Below are positions 26,173-34,593 of a DNA stretch of 64,000 nucleotides, in pieces. The notes under the pieces were generated by a model. It was not told the DNA's origin, ran no database searches, and saw only the letters and a list, made by a program, of their open reading frames with translations. The DNA is taken from contig NZ_CP107880.1 in the NCBI RefSeq assembly GCF_036013745.1, positions 4,960,001-5,024,000 of the forward strand. The letters run 5' to 3'. The stretch is from Streptomyces sp. NBC_00483. GTDB lineage: Bacteria > Actinomycetota > Actinomycetes > Streptomycetales > Streptomycetaceae. The first letter of the stretch is position 1; each line of letters begins with the position of its first letter. Made by a program: the position numbers and the translations under genes.

Positions 26173-27633
26173 TCACAGGGTGCGCAGCAGCACCGCCGGT
26201 TGTTCCACGCAGTCCGCGACGTACCGGAGGAAGCCGCCCGCCGTGCCGCCGTCGCACACCCGGTGGTCGAAGGTGAGCGAGAGCTGTACGACCTGGCGGA
26301 CCGCCAACTCCCCTTCGTGCACCCAGGGCTTGGCGGCGATGCGGCCGACGCCGAGCATGGCCGCCTCGGGGTGGTTGATGATCGGCGTGGAGCCGTCGAC
26401 GCCGAACACCCCGTAGTTGTTCAGCGTGAAGGTGCCGCCGGTGAGTTGCGAGGGCGACAGCTTCCCGGACCGGGCCGCCTCGGTCAGCCGGGCGAACTCG
26501 GCGCTCAGCGACTCGGCACCGCGTGCGTGGGCGTCGCGTACGACGGGCACGACCAGGCCGCGGTCGGTCTGCGCGGCGAACCCGAGGTGCACCTCGTCGA
26601 GCCGGACTATCTCGCGCCGCTCGGTGTCCACCGTGGCGTTCAGCTCCGGGTAGCGGGCCAGGGCCGCGGTGCAGATGCGGGCGAGGAGCGCGAGCACGGA
26701 GATCTTGGGGCCCGCGGAGGGGCCGGTCGCGGAATTCATCGCCACGCGCGCGTGCATGAGTTCCGTGGCGTCGGCGTCCACCCAGCAGGTCGCGTCGGGT
26801 ATCTCGCGCCGGCTGCGGGACAGCTTGTCGGCCACGGCGCCGCGAATGCCGCGCAGGGGGGTGCGGTGCTCCTGCCGGGTGGCGGCCGGAGCGGGGGCGG
26901 GCGCAGGGGCGGCGGGCGCCTCGGTGGCGGCGCTCGCGGCGTTGGCCGTGCTCGTGGCGTCTGCCGTGCTGGCGGCGTTGGCCGCGTTTTCCACGTCTCC
27001 CCTGAGGATGAGCCCGTCGGGCCCCGACCCGGTCAGCTCTCTGAGGTCCACGCCGCGGTCGCGGGCGAGCTTGCGGACGAGCGGGGAGATCACGGGGACA
27101 GGCCCCTGGGCGCGCGGTGCGCTCTCCGGTGCGGCGGGCACGCTGTCCAGCGGCGCGGGCCGCACCCGCCTGCGCCGGGTCGGCGCGGTGGTGGTTCCGT
27201 ACCCCACCAGCACGTTCCCCGAGCCCTCGGCCTTCTGGGCCTTGTCCGCGTTCTCTGCCTTCTCGGCCTTCTCAGGAGCCCCCTGGGAAGCCTCCCGTTG
27301 CACCTCCTGGCGCGCCTTCGCGGGCTCTTCCGCGGCGGCCGAAGACGGTGCGGGAACGTCCGACAGCGGCACGTCCGACGACGACTTCGCGCCCACGGCC
27401 ACCATCAACAGCGGCGCCCCGACCGGCAGTTCGCTGCCCTCGTCACCGAAGCGGGCCGTGACCACACCGCCGTACGGGCACGGCACCTCGACCATCGCCT
27501 TGGCCGTCTCCACCTCGACGACGGGCTGGTCGACGGCGACGACGTCACCGACTCCCACCAGCCACTGCACGATCTCCGCCTCGGTGAGACCCTCCCCGAG
27601 GTCGGGCAGCTTGAACTCGAGCACCTGCGCCAT
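26173..27633 (-). CDS. bkdC: Branched-chain alpha-keto acid dehydrogenase E2, cluster 2
   Basis: The protein has 486 aa from the ATG at 27633 (MAQVLEFKLPDLGEGLTEAE), which matches the usual E2 N-terminus; the ATG at 27660 would overlap E1-beta. The lipoyl domain has Lys45 in VETAKAMVEV. A long Ala/Glu/Lys linker and a subunit-binding domain (VRKLARDRGVDLRELTGSG) lead to the catalytic domain ending FDHRVCDGGTAGG. The Ala/Thr-rich stretch AANAASTADATSTANAASAA before the core is low complexity. It corresponds to S. coelicolor bkdC1/S. avermitilis bkdH by position. Confidence 0.92.
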   Translation of the reverse strand: MAQVLEFKLPDLGEGLTEAEIVQWLVGVGDVVAVDQPVVEVETAKAMVEVPCPYGGVVTARFGDEGSELPVGAPLLMVAVGAKSSSDVPLSDVPAPSSAAAEEPAKARQEVQREASQGAPEKAEKAENADKAQKAEGSGNVLVGYGTTTAPTRRRRVRPAPLDSVPAAPESAPRAQGPVPVISPLVRKLARDRGVDLRELTGSGPDGLILRGDVENAANAASTADATSTANAASAATEAPAAPAPAPAPAATRQEHRTPLRGIRGAVADKLSRSRREIPDATCWVDADATELMHARVAMNSATGPSAGPKISVLALLARICTAALARYPELNATVDTERREIVRLDEVHLGFAAQTDRGLVVPVVRDAHARGAESLSAEFARLTEAARSGKLSPSQLTGGTFTLNNYGVFGVDGSTPIINHPEAAMLGVGRIAAKPWVHEGELAVRQVVQLSLTFDHRVCDGGTAGGFLRYVADCVEQPAVLLRTL

Positions 27634-27647
27634 TACCCCACCGTCCC

Positions 27648-28670
27648 TCACTGATCCCATTGCAGCCGAGCCACCGCATCCAGCACCCGGTCCACTCCGG
27701 GCAGATGGTGCCGCTCCAGCATGGGCGGCGGATACGGAATATCGAAACCGGCCACCCGCAGCACCGGCGCCTCCAAGTGGTGGAAGCAGCGCTCGGTCAC
27801 GCGCGCGGCGATCTCCCCGCCGGGCCCGCCGAAGCCACCCGACTCGTGCACGACGACCGCGCGTCCCGTGCGCCGGACGGACTCGGTGACCGTCGCGTCG
27901 TCGAACGGCACCAGCGAGCGCAGGTCGACCACTTCAAGATCCCACCCCTCCCCTCGGGCCGCCTCGGCCGCCTCCAGGCAGACGGGGACGGACGGTCCGT
28001 ACGTGAGCAGCGTGGCACTGGTGCCGGGGCGGCGAACCACTGCCGTACCTATCGGAAGAACGTCTTCCGGTGCCTCGGGGTTCCAGGAATCCCTCGTCCA
28101 GTAAAGGCGCTTGGGCTCCAGGAAGACGACCGGGTCGTCCGAGGCGATGGACTGCCTCAGCAGCCCGTACGCGTCCGCGACCGTGGCCGGCGTGACGACG
28201 GTCAGGCCCGGCGTCGCCATGTAGTACGCCTCGGAGGAGTCGCTGTGGTGCTCCACGCCGCCGATCCCGCCGCCGTACGGCACCCGCACGGTGATGGGCA
28301 GCGGCATGGCGCCGCGCGTGCGGTTGCGCATCCGCGCGACGTGCGAGATCAGCTGCTCGAAGGCGGGGTACGCGAACGCGTCGAACTGCATTTCCACGAC
28401 CGGGCGCAGACCGTACATCGCCATGCCCACGGCGGCGCCGAGGATGCCCGCCTCGGCGAGCGGGGTGTCCGTGCAGCGGTCCTCGCCGAACTCCTTCGCG
28501 AGCCCGTCGGTGATCCGGAAGACGCCGCCCAGGGTGCCCACGTCCTCGCCCATGACGTGCACGGACGGGTCCGCGGCCATGGAGTCGCGCAGCGCGCGGC
28601 CGAGGGCCTGCGCCATGGTGGCGGGCTTGGTCGCGGGCTTGCTCCTGGGCGGCCGGGCCACAGTCGTCAT
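27648..28670 (-). CDS. bkdB: Branched-chain alpha-keto acid dehydrogenase E1-beta, cluster 2
   Basis: The protein has 340 aa from the ATG at 28670, which overlaps the E1-alpha stop by 4 bp; a GGGGAG site precedes it. Conserved blocks are VHVMGEDVGTLGGVFRITDG, DTPLAEAGILGAAVGMAM, VPYGGGIGGVEHHSDSSEAY and VVHESGGFGGPGGEIAARV. It is clearly paralogous to the 14464-15444 gene but diverged in the linker and C-terminal domain. Confidence 0.93.
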   Translation of the reverse strand: MTTVARPPRSKPATKPATMAQALGRALRDSMAADPSVHVMGEDVGTLGGVFRITDGLAKEFGEDRCTDTPLAEAGILGAAVGMAMYGLRPVVEMQFDAFAYPAFEQLISHVARMRNRTRGAMPLPITVRVPYGGGIGGVEHHSDSSEAYYMATPGLTVVTPATVADAYGLLRQSIASDDPVVFLEPKRLYWTRDSWNPEAPEDVLPIGTAVVRRPGTSATLLTYGPSVPVCLEAAEAARGEGWDLEVVDLRSLVPFDDATVTESVRRTGRAVVVHESGGFGGPGGEIAARVTERCFHHLEAPVLRVAGFDIPYPPPMLERHHLPGVDRVLDAVARLQWDQ

Positions 28671-29809
28671 GCCTGCTCCCCTTCCGCCTCGGCGTCCAGC
28701 TCGGCACGCAACAGTGCCGCCTGCTCCCTCAGTTGGGGGGTCTGCTCCGCGTACACGTCGCCGAACAGGTCCATCGGATCGAGGGCGGGGTCCTGGTTCA
28801 TGCGCGCGCGCAGCTCGGCCGCCTGTTCCTCCGCGCCGTCGCGCACGGCCCGGATGCCGTCCTCGTCGATGAGCCCGCGCCCGGTCAACTCCCGCTCCAG
28901 GAGCAGGACCGGGTCGTGCGCGCGCCACATCTCGACCTCGGCTTCGGTGCGGTAGCGGGTCGCGTCGTCGGCGTTCGTGTGCGCGTCCATCCGGTACGTG
29001 ACGGCCTCGATCAGCGTCGGGCCACCGCCCTCACGCGCGCGGGAGACCGCGTCACTGAGCACCTCGTGCAGGGCCGCGGCGTCATTCCCGTCGACCAGGC
29101 GGCCCGGCATCCCGTACCCGACGGCCTTGTGGGCCAGGGACGGCGCCGCGGTCTGCTTGGCCAGCGGCACGGAGATGGCGAACCCGTTGTTCTGTACGAG
29201 GAAGACGACCGGTGCCTGCCACACGGCGGCGAAGTTCAGCGCCTCGTGGAAGTCGCCCTCACTGGTGCCGCCGTCGCCGACCATGGCGAGCGCCACCACA
29301 TCGTCGCCCTTTAGCTGCGCGGCATGTGCGAGGCCCACGGCGTGCGGGAGCTGCGTCGCGAGCGGGGTGCACAACGGCGCGATGCGGTGCTCGCGCGGGT
29401 CGTATCCGGTGTGCCAGTCGCCCCGCAGCAGCGTCAGGGCCTGTACGGGGTCGAGGCCGCGGGCGACGGCCGCGAGGGTGTCGCGGTAGCTGGGGAAGAG
29501 CCAGTCCCGCTCCTCGAGGACCAGCGCCGCGGCGACCTCGGCGGCCTCCTGGCCGGTCGTCGAGGGGTACACGGCGAGGCGGCCCTGCTTGGTCAGCGCG
29601 GTCGCCTGCGCGTTGTACCTGCGGCCGCGCACCACCTCCGTGTACAGGCGGCGCAGCAGCTCCGGGTCGACGCGGGCGGCGGCGTCGGTGCCCAGGACCC
29701 GGTGGGGCTCGGCGTCGGGCAGCAGCGGCGCGGGATCCGTGCGGGGCTGCCAGGCGGGCGGCGGGACGGGCCTGCCCTCGCGCGTGGCCCGCTGGTCCAT
29801 GACCGTCAT
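28667..29809 (-). CDS. bkdA: Branched-chain alpha-keto acid dehydrogenase E1-alpha, cluster 2
   Basis: The protein has 380 aa from the ATG at 29809 (MTVMDQRATREG), with GAGGAGGTG 6 nt upstream. The thiamine-diphosphate motif runs from GDGGTSEGDFHEALNFAA to VQNN. The loop RMDAHTNADDATRYR replaces RMGAHTTSDD of the first copy. It lacks the basic tail of cluster 1 and is first in a translationally coupled operon divergent from bkdR. Confidence 0.92.
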   Translation of the reverse strand: MTVMDQRATREGRPVPPPAWQPRTDPAPLLPDAEPHRVLGTDAAARVDPELLRRLYTEVVRGRRYNAQATALTKQGRLAVYPSTTGQEAAEVAAALVLEERDWLFPSYRDTLAAVARGLDPVQALTLLRGDWHTGYDPREHRIAPLCTPLATQLPHAVGLAHAAQLKGDDVVALAMVGDGGTSEGDFHEALNFAAVWQAPVVFLVQNNGFAISVPLAKQTAAPSLAHKAVGYGMPGRLVDGNDAAALHEVLSDAVSRAREGGGPTLIEAVTYRMDAHTNADDATRYRTEAEVEMWRAHDPVLLLERELTGRGLIDEDGIRAVRDGAEEQAAELRARMNQDPALDPMDLFGDVYAEQTPQLREQAALLRAELDAEAEGEQA

Positions 29810-29868
29810 GACGGCACCTCCTCGTGGGAGCGGCTCGGACGGCGCGTCGGATGTGATGCGCCTCACCT

Positions 29869-29882
29869 ACCGATTGTTCGGT
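29869..29882. promoter_or_regulatory. PaaR-type operator-like site in the bkdA-bkdR region
   Basis: ACCGATTGTTCGGT differs by one base from the operator ACCGATCGTTCGGT found at both paa promoters (32754-32767 and 37726-37739). It lies 60 bp before the bkdA start. Confidence 0.6.
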
Positions 29883-29912
29883 CGACGGCACATTTTGGCT
29901 ACAGGCACCTCC

Positions 29913-29942
29913 AGGCTGTGGACAATCGGTTCTCCACAGCCT
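29913..29942. promoter_or_regulatory. Inverted repeat, candidate BkdR operator
   Basis: AGGCTGTGGA and TCCACAGCCT form a perfect 10-bp inverted repeat with a 10-bp spacer, so the arms are about two helical turns apart. It sits 42 bp before the bkdR start in the divergent promoter region. The left arm overlaps a perfect DnaA-box sequence (TGTGGACAA, 29917-29925). Confidence 0.6.
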
Positions 29943-29983
29943 GAGATGAATGCAGTACGTCCATGGTAAGGAGGCGGGGGCGG

Positions 29984-30493
29984 ATGGCATCTGAACAAAT
30001 GGCCGAAGGCTCCGGGAGCCCGGTCCAGGGCCCCGCGGCCCGCCCGCTGGACGCCATCGACCGGGACATCCTGCAGCTGCTGCTGAAGGACGGGCGCGCG
30101 TCGATACGCTCCGTCGCCGAGCAGGTCCATGTGTCCCGGGCGAACGCCTACGCGCGGATCAACCGCCTCATCGAGGACCGCGTGATCCGAGGCTTCGGCG
30201 CCCGCGTCAACCACGAGCGGTCAGGCCAGGGCGCCTCCGCCTACATCACGCTCAAGATCGTCCAGAACACCTGGCGGACCGTGCGCGAGCAGCTGCGCCG
30301 GCTGCCGGAGGCCTCGCACATCGCACTGGTCAGCGGCGATTTCGACGTCCTGATCCTGGTGCACACGGAGGACAACCGCGCCCTGCGCGAACTGGTCCTC
30401 ACCAAGCTCCAGTCCATCCCCGAGGTGCTGAGCACGCGCACGCTGCTGGTCTTCGACGAGGAAGACCTCGAAGGGAGCTCGCCGGACTCCTGA
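29984..30493 (+). CDS. bkdR: Lrp/AsnC-family regulator BkdR
   Basis: The protein has 169 aa from the ATG at 29984, preceded by AAGGAGG 9 nt upstream. The N-terminal helix-turn-helix is LDAIDRDILQLLLKDGRASI through VHVSRANAYARINRLIEDRV. A C-terminal RAM/AsnC effector domain follows (GASAYITLKIVQ, EASHIALVSGDFDVLILVHT). It is divergent from the bkdABC operon and is the expected branched-chain amino acid-responsive regulator of that operon, as for BkdR in other bacteria. Confidence 0.9.
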   Translation: MASEQMAEGSGSPVQGPAARPLDAIDRDILQLLLKDGRASIRSVAEQVHVSRANAYARINRLIEDRVIRGFGARVNHERSGQGASAYITLKIVQNTWRTVREQLRRLPEASHIALVSGDFDVLILVHTEDNRALRELVLTKLQSIPEVLSTRTLLVFDEEDLEGSSPDS

Positions 30494-30537
30494 GGGGCCC
30501 GCGAGGGCCCTCAGTGCGCCCTCGCGGGCCCCTCAGG
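30489..30537. terminator. Bidirectional terminator between bkdR and paaR
   Basis: A perfect 20-bp stem (CCTGAGGGGCCCGCGAGGGC with its complement) and a 9-nt loop separates two convergent genes. The bkdR stop codon is inside the left arm. Confidence 0.88.
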
Positions 30538-30538
30538 G

Positions 30539-31147
30539 TCAGCCGGCCTTGCGCAGCCCCTGGAAGACCAGCTCGACCACGGCGTCCGCCACTTCACGGT
30601 CGCCGAGCCCGCCGCCGTCCGGCCGGTACCACTCCACGAGCGAGTTGATCATCCCGAAGACGAGCCGCGTGGCGAGCCGCACCTCGATGTCACCGCGTAC
30701 GTCCCCGTCGGCAGCGGCCGCCCTGAGCAGCTGGGCGACCTGGTGGTCGAACTCCCTGCGCCGCTCCATGGCCCACCGCTCGGTGTCGGTGTTGCCGCGC
30801 ACCCGCAACAGGAGGGTCACGTACGGCAGTTCACCGGTGAGCACCTCGACCATGCGCCGCGTGACGTACTCCAGGCGCTCGATCGCGCGTCCCGCGCGCG
30901 CGGGTTGCTCGTCGAGGATCCCGAAGAGACCGTCGAGCGCGCGGCTCACGGCGCGGCGCAGCAGCTCCTCCTTGCCCGTCACATGGTGGTAGATCGACGA
31001 CTTGGAGATGCCGGCCGCCTTGGAGAGGTGCTCCATGGAGGTGCCGTCGTAGCCACGCTCGTTGAAGACGGTGACCGCGACCGCGAGGAGGCTTTCGGGC
31101 GTGTAGGTGTCGCGGCGCGCGCCCGTGTCCCGTCGTGCGGTGGTCAT
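30539..31147 (-). CDS. paaR: TetR-family regulator, likely repressor of the phenylacetate regulon
   Basis: The protein has 202 aa from the ATG at 31147, which overlaps the paaH stop by 4 bp. The N-terminal helix-turn-helix has VFNERGYDGTSMEHLSKAAG and ISKSSIYHHVTGKEELLRRA. The C-terminal ligand domain is helical. Co-transcription with paaH and the presence of the same palindrome at both paa promoters identify it as PaaR, which in actinobacteria responds to phenylacetyl-CoA. The naming rests on context. Confidence 0.82.
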   Translation of the reverse strand: MTTARRDTGARRDTYTPESLLAVAVTVFNERGYDGTSMEHLSKAAGISKSSIYHHVTGKEELLRRAVSRALDGLFGILDEQPARAGRAIERLEYVTRRMVEVLTGELPYVTLLLRVRGNTDTERWAMERRREFDHQVAQLLRAAAADGDVRGDIEVRLATRLVFGMINSLVEWYRPDGGGLGDREVADAVVELVFQGLRKAG

Positions 31148-32652
31148 GCGGAGCCCTCCCACTTCTTGGGGGTGTACGAGTGCCGGAAGAGGGCCAGGGA
31201 CGGCGCGTGCCGCCCCGAGGGGTCGCGTTCGTGCAGTTCCTCGAGCAGCCCGCAGGCCCAGCCCCGGCCGAGCCTGCGATCCCACTCCAGGGGCCCCAGC
31301 GGGTAGTTGACGCCCAGGCGCATCGCGGTGTCGATGTCGCCCTCGGTGGCCACCCCGCGCGCGAGGGCGTCGTGCGCCAGGTCGATGATCCGCGCCACGG
31401 TGCGAGCCACGATCATGCCGGGCACGTCGCCGATGACGCTGACCTCCTTGCCGAGCGCCTGGAAGAGGCCGACGGCCTCGCCGATGGTGCGCGGGTTGCC
31501 TTCCTGGCTGGTGGCCAGGGCGATGCGGGTGGCCTTGCGGTAGTCGAAGGCGAGGTCGAAGTAGACGACGTCGCGGAACTCGACGGACGTCTGGCCGTCC
31601 GCCTGCACGAGCTGGCCGCCGCTGGGCAGCATGATGCGCGTGCCCTTGTCCTCGTCCTCCTGGACGACCTCGATGCCCGCCTCGCGCATCATCGGAATCA
31701 GCTCGCCCGCGGACTCCAGGTCGCCCTCGACGGTCACGCGCGCGGGCGGCCCGGCCGGCCCCGCGGTGTGCGGCTCGGGACGCTCGGGGTCCTCCCCGTA
31801 CGCGTACCAGCCCTGGCCCGACTTGCGGCCCAGGCGGCCGGCCTCCACCAGGCGGCGCTGGGCCAGCGAGGGCCGGAACTTCGCGTCCTGGAAGAAGCCG
31901 TCCCACACGGAGCGCGTCACGGCCTCGTTGACGTCCTGCCCGATCAGGTCGGTGAGTTCGAACGGCCCCATCCTGAAGCCGCCGCTCTCCCGCAGCACGG
32001 CGTCGATGGTGGCGGGGTCGGCGCCCTGCTCCTCGTACACGGCGAACGCCTCCGCGTAGAAGGGCCGCGCGATCCGGTTGACCAGGAAGCCGGGGGTGTC
32101 CGCACAGGCCACCGGGGTCTTGCCCCAGGCCCGGGCGGTCTCGTACGCGCGCGTGGCCGCGGTGACATCGGTGGCGGCGCCGGAGACGACCTCCACCAGC
32201 GGCATCAGGGGCGCCGGGTTGAAGAAGTGCAGCCCCACGAAGCGGCCCGGCCGGCGCAGCGCCCCGCCGATCGCCGTCACGGACAGGGACGAGGTGTTGG
32301 TCGCGAGCAGACAGTCCTCCGCGACGACGTCCTCCAGCTCGCGGAACAGGTCCTGCTTGACGTCGAGTCGCTCCAGGACGGCCTCGACCACGAGCGTCGC
32401 GGGCGCCAACTCGCCGAGCGTCTGCGCGGGTTCGAGCCGGGCGACGGCGACCGTCCGCTCGGCGGCGTCCAAGCGGCCCTTCTCGACGAGCCGGTCGAGG
32501 CGCGCGGCGATCGACTCGGCGGCGCTCCTCGCACGCCCTGGCACGGCGTCGTACAGCCGGACGGGATGCCCGGCGACGAGGGCGACCTGGGCGATGCCCT
32601 GCCCCATGGTGCCGGTGCCCACCACGCCGACGAGGCGGTCATGTGCTGTCAT
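31144..32652 (-). CDS. paaH: 3-hydroxyacyl-CoA dehydrogenase
   Basis: The protein has 502 aa. The N-terminal NAD-binding domain is VGVVGTGTMGQGIAQVALVAG. The catalytic region GRFVGLHFFNPAPLMPLVEVV holds the HFFNP His, and TPGFLVNRIARPFYAEA follows. A second C-terminal 3HCDH domain (DVPGMIVARTVARIIDLAHDA) makes it the two-domain PaaH type that oxidises 3-hydroxyadipyl-CoA. It is the first gene of the paaH-paaR operon, divergent from paaN across a PaaR operator. Confidence 0.9.
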   Translation of the reverse strand: MTAHDRLVGVVGTGTMGQGIAQVALVAGHPVRLYDAVPGRARSAAESIAARLDRLVEKGRLDAAERTVAVARLEPAQTLGELAPATLVVEAVLERLDVKQDLFRELEDVVAEDCLLATNTSSLSVTAIGGALRRPGRFVGLHFFNPAPLMPLVEVVSGAATDVTAATRAYETARAWGKTPVACADTPGFLVNRIARPFYAEAFAVYEEQGADPATIDAVLRESGGFRMGPFELTDLIGQDVNEAVTRSVWDGFFQDAKFRPSLAQRRLVEAGRLGRKSGQGWYAYGEDPERPEPHTAGPAGPPARVTVEGDLESAGELIPMMREAGIEVVQEDEDKGTRIMLPSGGQLVQADGQTSVEFRDVVYFDLAFDYRKATRIALATSQEGNPRTIGEAVGLFQALGKEVSVIGDVPGMIVARTVARIIDLAHDALARGVATEGDIDTAMRLGVNYPLGPLEWDRRLGRGWACGLLEELHERDPSGRHAPSLALFRHSYTPKKWEGSA

Positions 32653-32753
32653 GCACGTGATCCTCCCGTACCGGGCCGAGCCATGGGGTTCGGGGGCTCG
32701 TGCGGCCGATTTTCTCCGGCTTTTCCACAGCTTTTCCGCACCCCCTTGTCCCG

Positions 32754-32767
32754 ACCGATCGTTCGGT
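32754..32767. promoter_or_regulatory. PaaR-type operator at the paaH-paaN divergent promoter
   Basis: ACCGATCGTTCGGT fits the actinobacterial PaaR pattern ACCGNNCGNNCGGT (recalled from Corynebacterium). The same 14-mer in reverse complement occurs at 37726-37739 upstream of paaA, and the extended match is 18 bp. Confidence 0.82.
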
Positions 32768-32880
32768 TACTCTAACTCTGTTGGTTCGTTCCTGCCCAGA
32801 CCAGCCTGCTCAGTCCCGTCCAGTCCCGCCCAGCTCGCCGGCTCGACGAGGAGCCGCAGCCCAGGAGGAGTTGGTCCCCC

Positions 32881-34593
32881 ATGGCCGCCGCCGAACTCAC
32901 CGCGCACGACCTGATCGCCAAGCACCGGCCGACGCTCGACCAGGCGCTGGAGACGATCCGTACGCGCGCGTACTGGTCCCCGCACCCGGAGCACCCCAAG
33001 GCCTATGGGGAGAACGGGAGCCTGAGCATGCCCGAGGGCAAGGCAGCCTTCGACGCCCTGCTCGGCACCCGCCTCGACCTCGGCCAGCCCGGTACGGACG
33101 AGTTCGTGGGCGGTGAAGTGTCGCCGTACGGGATCGAGTTGGGTGTCACGTATCCGCACGCCGACATCGACGTGCTGCTTCCGGCCATGCGTGCGGGCAT
33201 GCGCGCGTGGCGCGAGGCGGGCGCCGAGGTGCGCGCGGTGACGTGCCTGGAGATCCTGGCCCGGATCGGCGCGCGGACGCACGAGTTCGCGCACGCGGTC
33301 ATGCACACCAGCGGCCAGGCCTTCATGATGGCGTTCCAGGCGGGCGGCCCGCACGCGCAGGACCGCGGCCTGGAGGCGGTGGCGTACGCGTACGAGGAGC
33401 AGGTGCGGACCCCGGGCGCCGCGGAGTGGTCCAAGCCCCAGGGCAAGCGCGATCCCCTGGTCCTGGACAAGGAGTTCACGCCGGTGGCGCGCGGCATCTC
33501 CCTGCTGGTCGGCTGCAACACGTTCCCTACGTGGAACGGGTATCCGGGCCTCTTCGCCTCCCTGGCCACAGGCAATCCGGTCCTGGTGAAGCCGCACCCG
33601 CGCGCGGTGCTGCCCCTCGCGCTCACCGTGCGGGTGGCCCGCGAGGTCCTCGCCGAGGCGGGCTTCGACCCGAACCTGGTGGCGCTGGCGGCCGAGCGGC
33701 CCGGAGAGGGCATCGCCAAGACCCTGGCCGTACGCCCCGAGATCAGGATCATCGACTACACGGGGTCCACGGCCTTCGGCGACTGGCTGGAGACGAACGC
33801 CCGGCAGGCGCAGGTCTACACGGAGAAGGCCGGCGTCAACACGGTGGTGATCGACTCGACCGACAACTACAAGGGCATGCTGGCGAACCTGGCGTTCTCG
33901 CTGTCCCTGTACAGCGGCCAGATGTGCACCACGCCGCAGAACCTCCTGGTGCCGCGCGAGGGCATCACCACGGACGAGGGCCCCAAGGCGTACGACGAGG
34001 TGGTGGCCGACCTCGCGAAGTCGGTCGGCGGCCTGCTCGGCGACGACGCCCGGGCGAACGGGGTGCTGGGCGCGCTGGTCAACCCGGACGTGAAGGCCCG
34101 GCTCGACGCGGCCCCCGGCATCGGCGAAGTCGCCCTGCCCTCACGGGAGATCAGCAACCCGGACTTCCCCGACGCCGTGGTCCGTACGCCGGTGATCGTG
34201 AAGCAGGACGGCGCGCGGAAGTACTGGGAGGGGGCGGACGCGGAAGCCGCCTACATGAGCGAGTGCTTCGGCCCGGTGTCCTTCGCGGTCTGCGTCGACT
34301 CGACCGGTGACGCGGTGGACCTCCTGCGCCGCACGGTGCGCGAGAAGGGCGCCATGACGGTCGGCGCGTACACCACCTCCGAAGAGGTGGCGCAGTCCGT
34401 CGAGGACGTCTGCCTGGAGGAGTGCGCGCAGCTCTCGCTCAACCTGACGGGCGGGGTGTACGTGAACCAGACCGCGGCGTTCTCCGACTTTCACGGCTCG
34501 GGCGGCAACCCCGCGGCGAACGCGGCCCTGTGCGACAGCGCCTTCGTGGCGAACCGCTTCCGGGTCGTGGAGGTACGACGGGAGGCCAGCTAA
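32881..34593 (+). CDS. paaN: Phenylacetic acid degradation protein PaaN (aldehyde dehydrogenase superfamily)
   Basis: The protein has 570 aa. It is an aldehyde dehydrogenase-fold enzyme with the TGSTAFG coenzyme loop and catalytic Cys in YSGQMCTTPQN. Unlike proteobacterial PaaZ it lacks the C-terminal MaoC hydratase, and its length and N-terminal extension fit the PaaN family of actinobacteria. It is inferred to oxidise the ring-opened semialdehyde intermediate; ring hydrolysis would need a separate hydratase not seen here. It is divergent from paaH across the shared operator. Confidence 0.88.
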   Translation: MAAAELTAHDLIAKHRPTLDQALETIRTRAYWSPHPEHPKAYGENGSLSMPEGKAAFDALLGTRLDLGQPGTDEFVGGEVSPYGIELGVTYPHADIDVLLPAMRAGMRAWREAGAEVRAVTCLEILARIGARTHEFAHAVMHTSGQAFMMAFQAGGPHAQDRGLEAVAYAYEEQVRTPGAAEWSKPQGKRDPLVLDKEFTPVARGISLLVGCNTFPTWNGYPGLFASLATGNPVLVKPHPRAVLPLALTVRVAREVLAEAGFDPNLVALAAERPGEGIAKTLAVRPEIRIIDYTGSTAFGDWLETNARQAQVYTEKAGVNTVVIDSTDNYKGMLANLAFSLSLYSGQMCTTPQNLLVPREGITTDEGPKAYDEVVADLAKSVGGLLGDDARANGVLGALVNPDVKARLDAAPGIGEVALPSREISNPDFPDAVVRTPVIVKQDGARKYWEGADAEAAYMSECFGPVSFAVCVDSTGDAVDLLRRTVREKGAMTVGAYTTSEEVAQSVEDVCLEECAQLSLNLTGGVYVNQTAAFSDFHGSGGNPAANAALCDSAFVANRFRVVEVRREAS

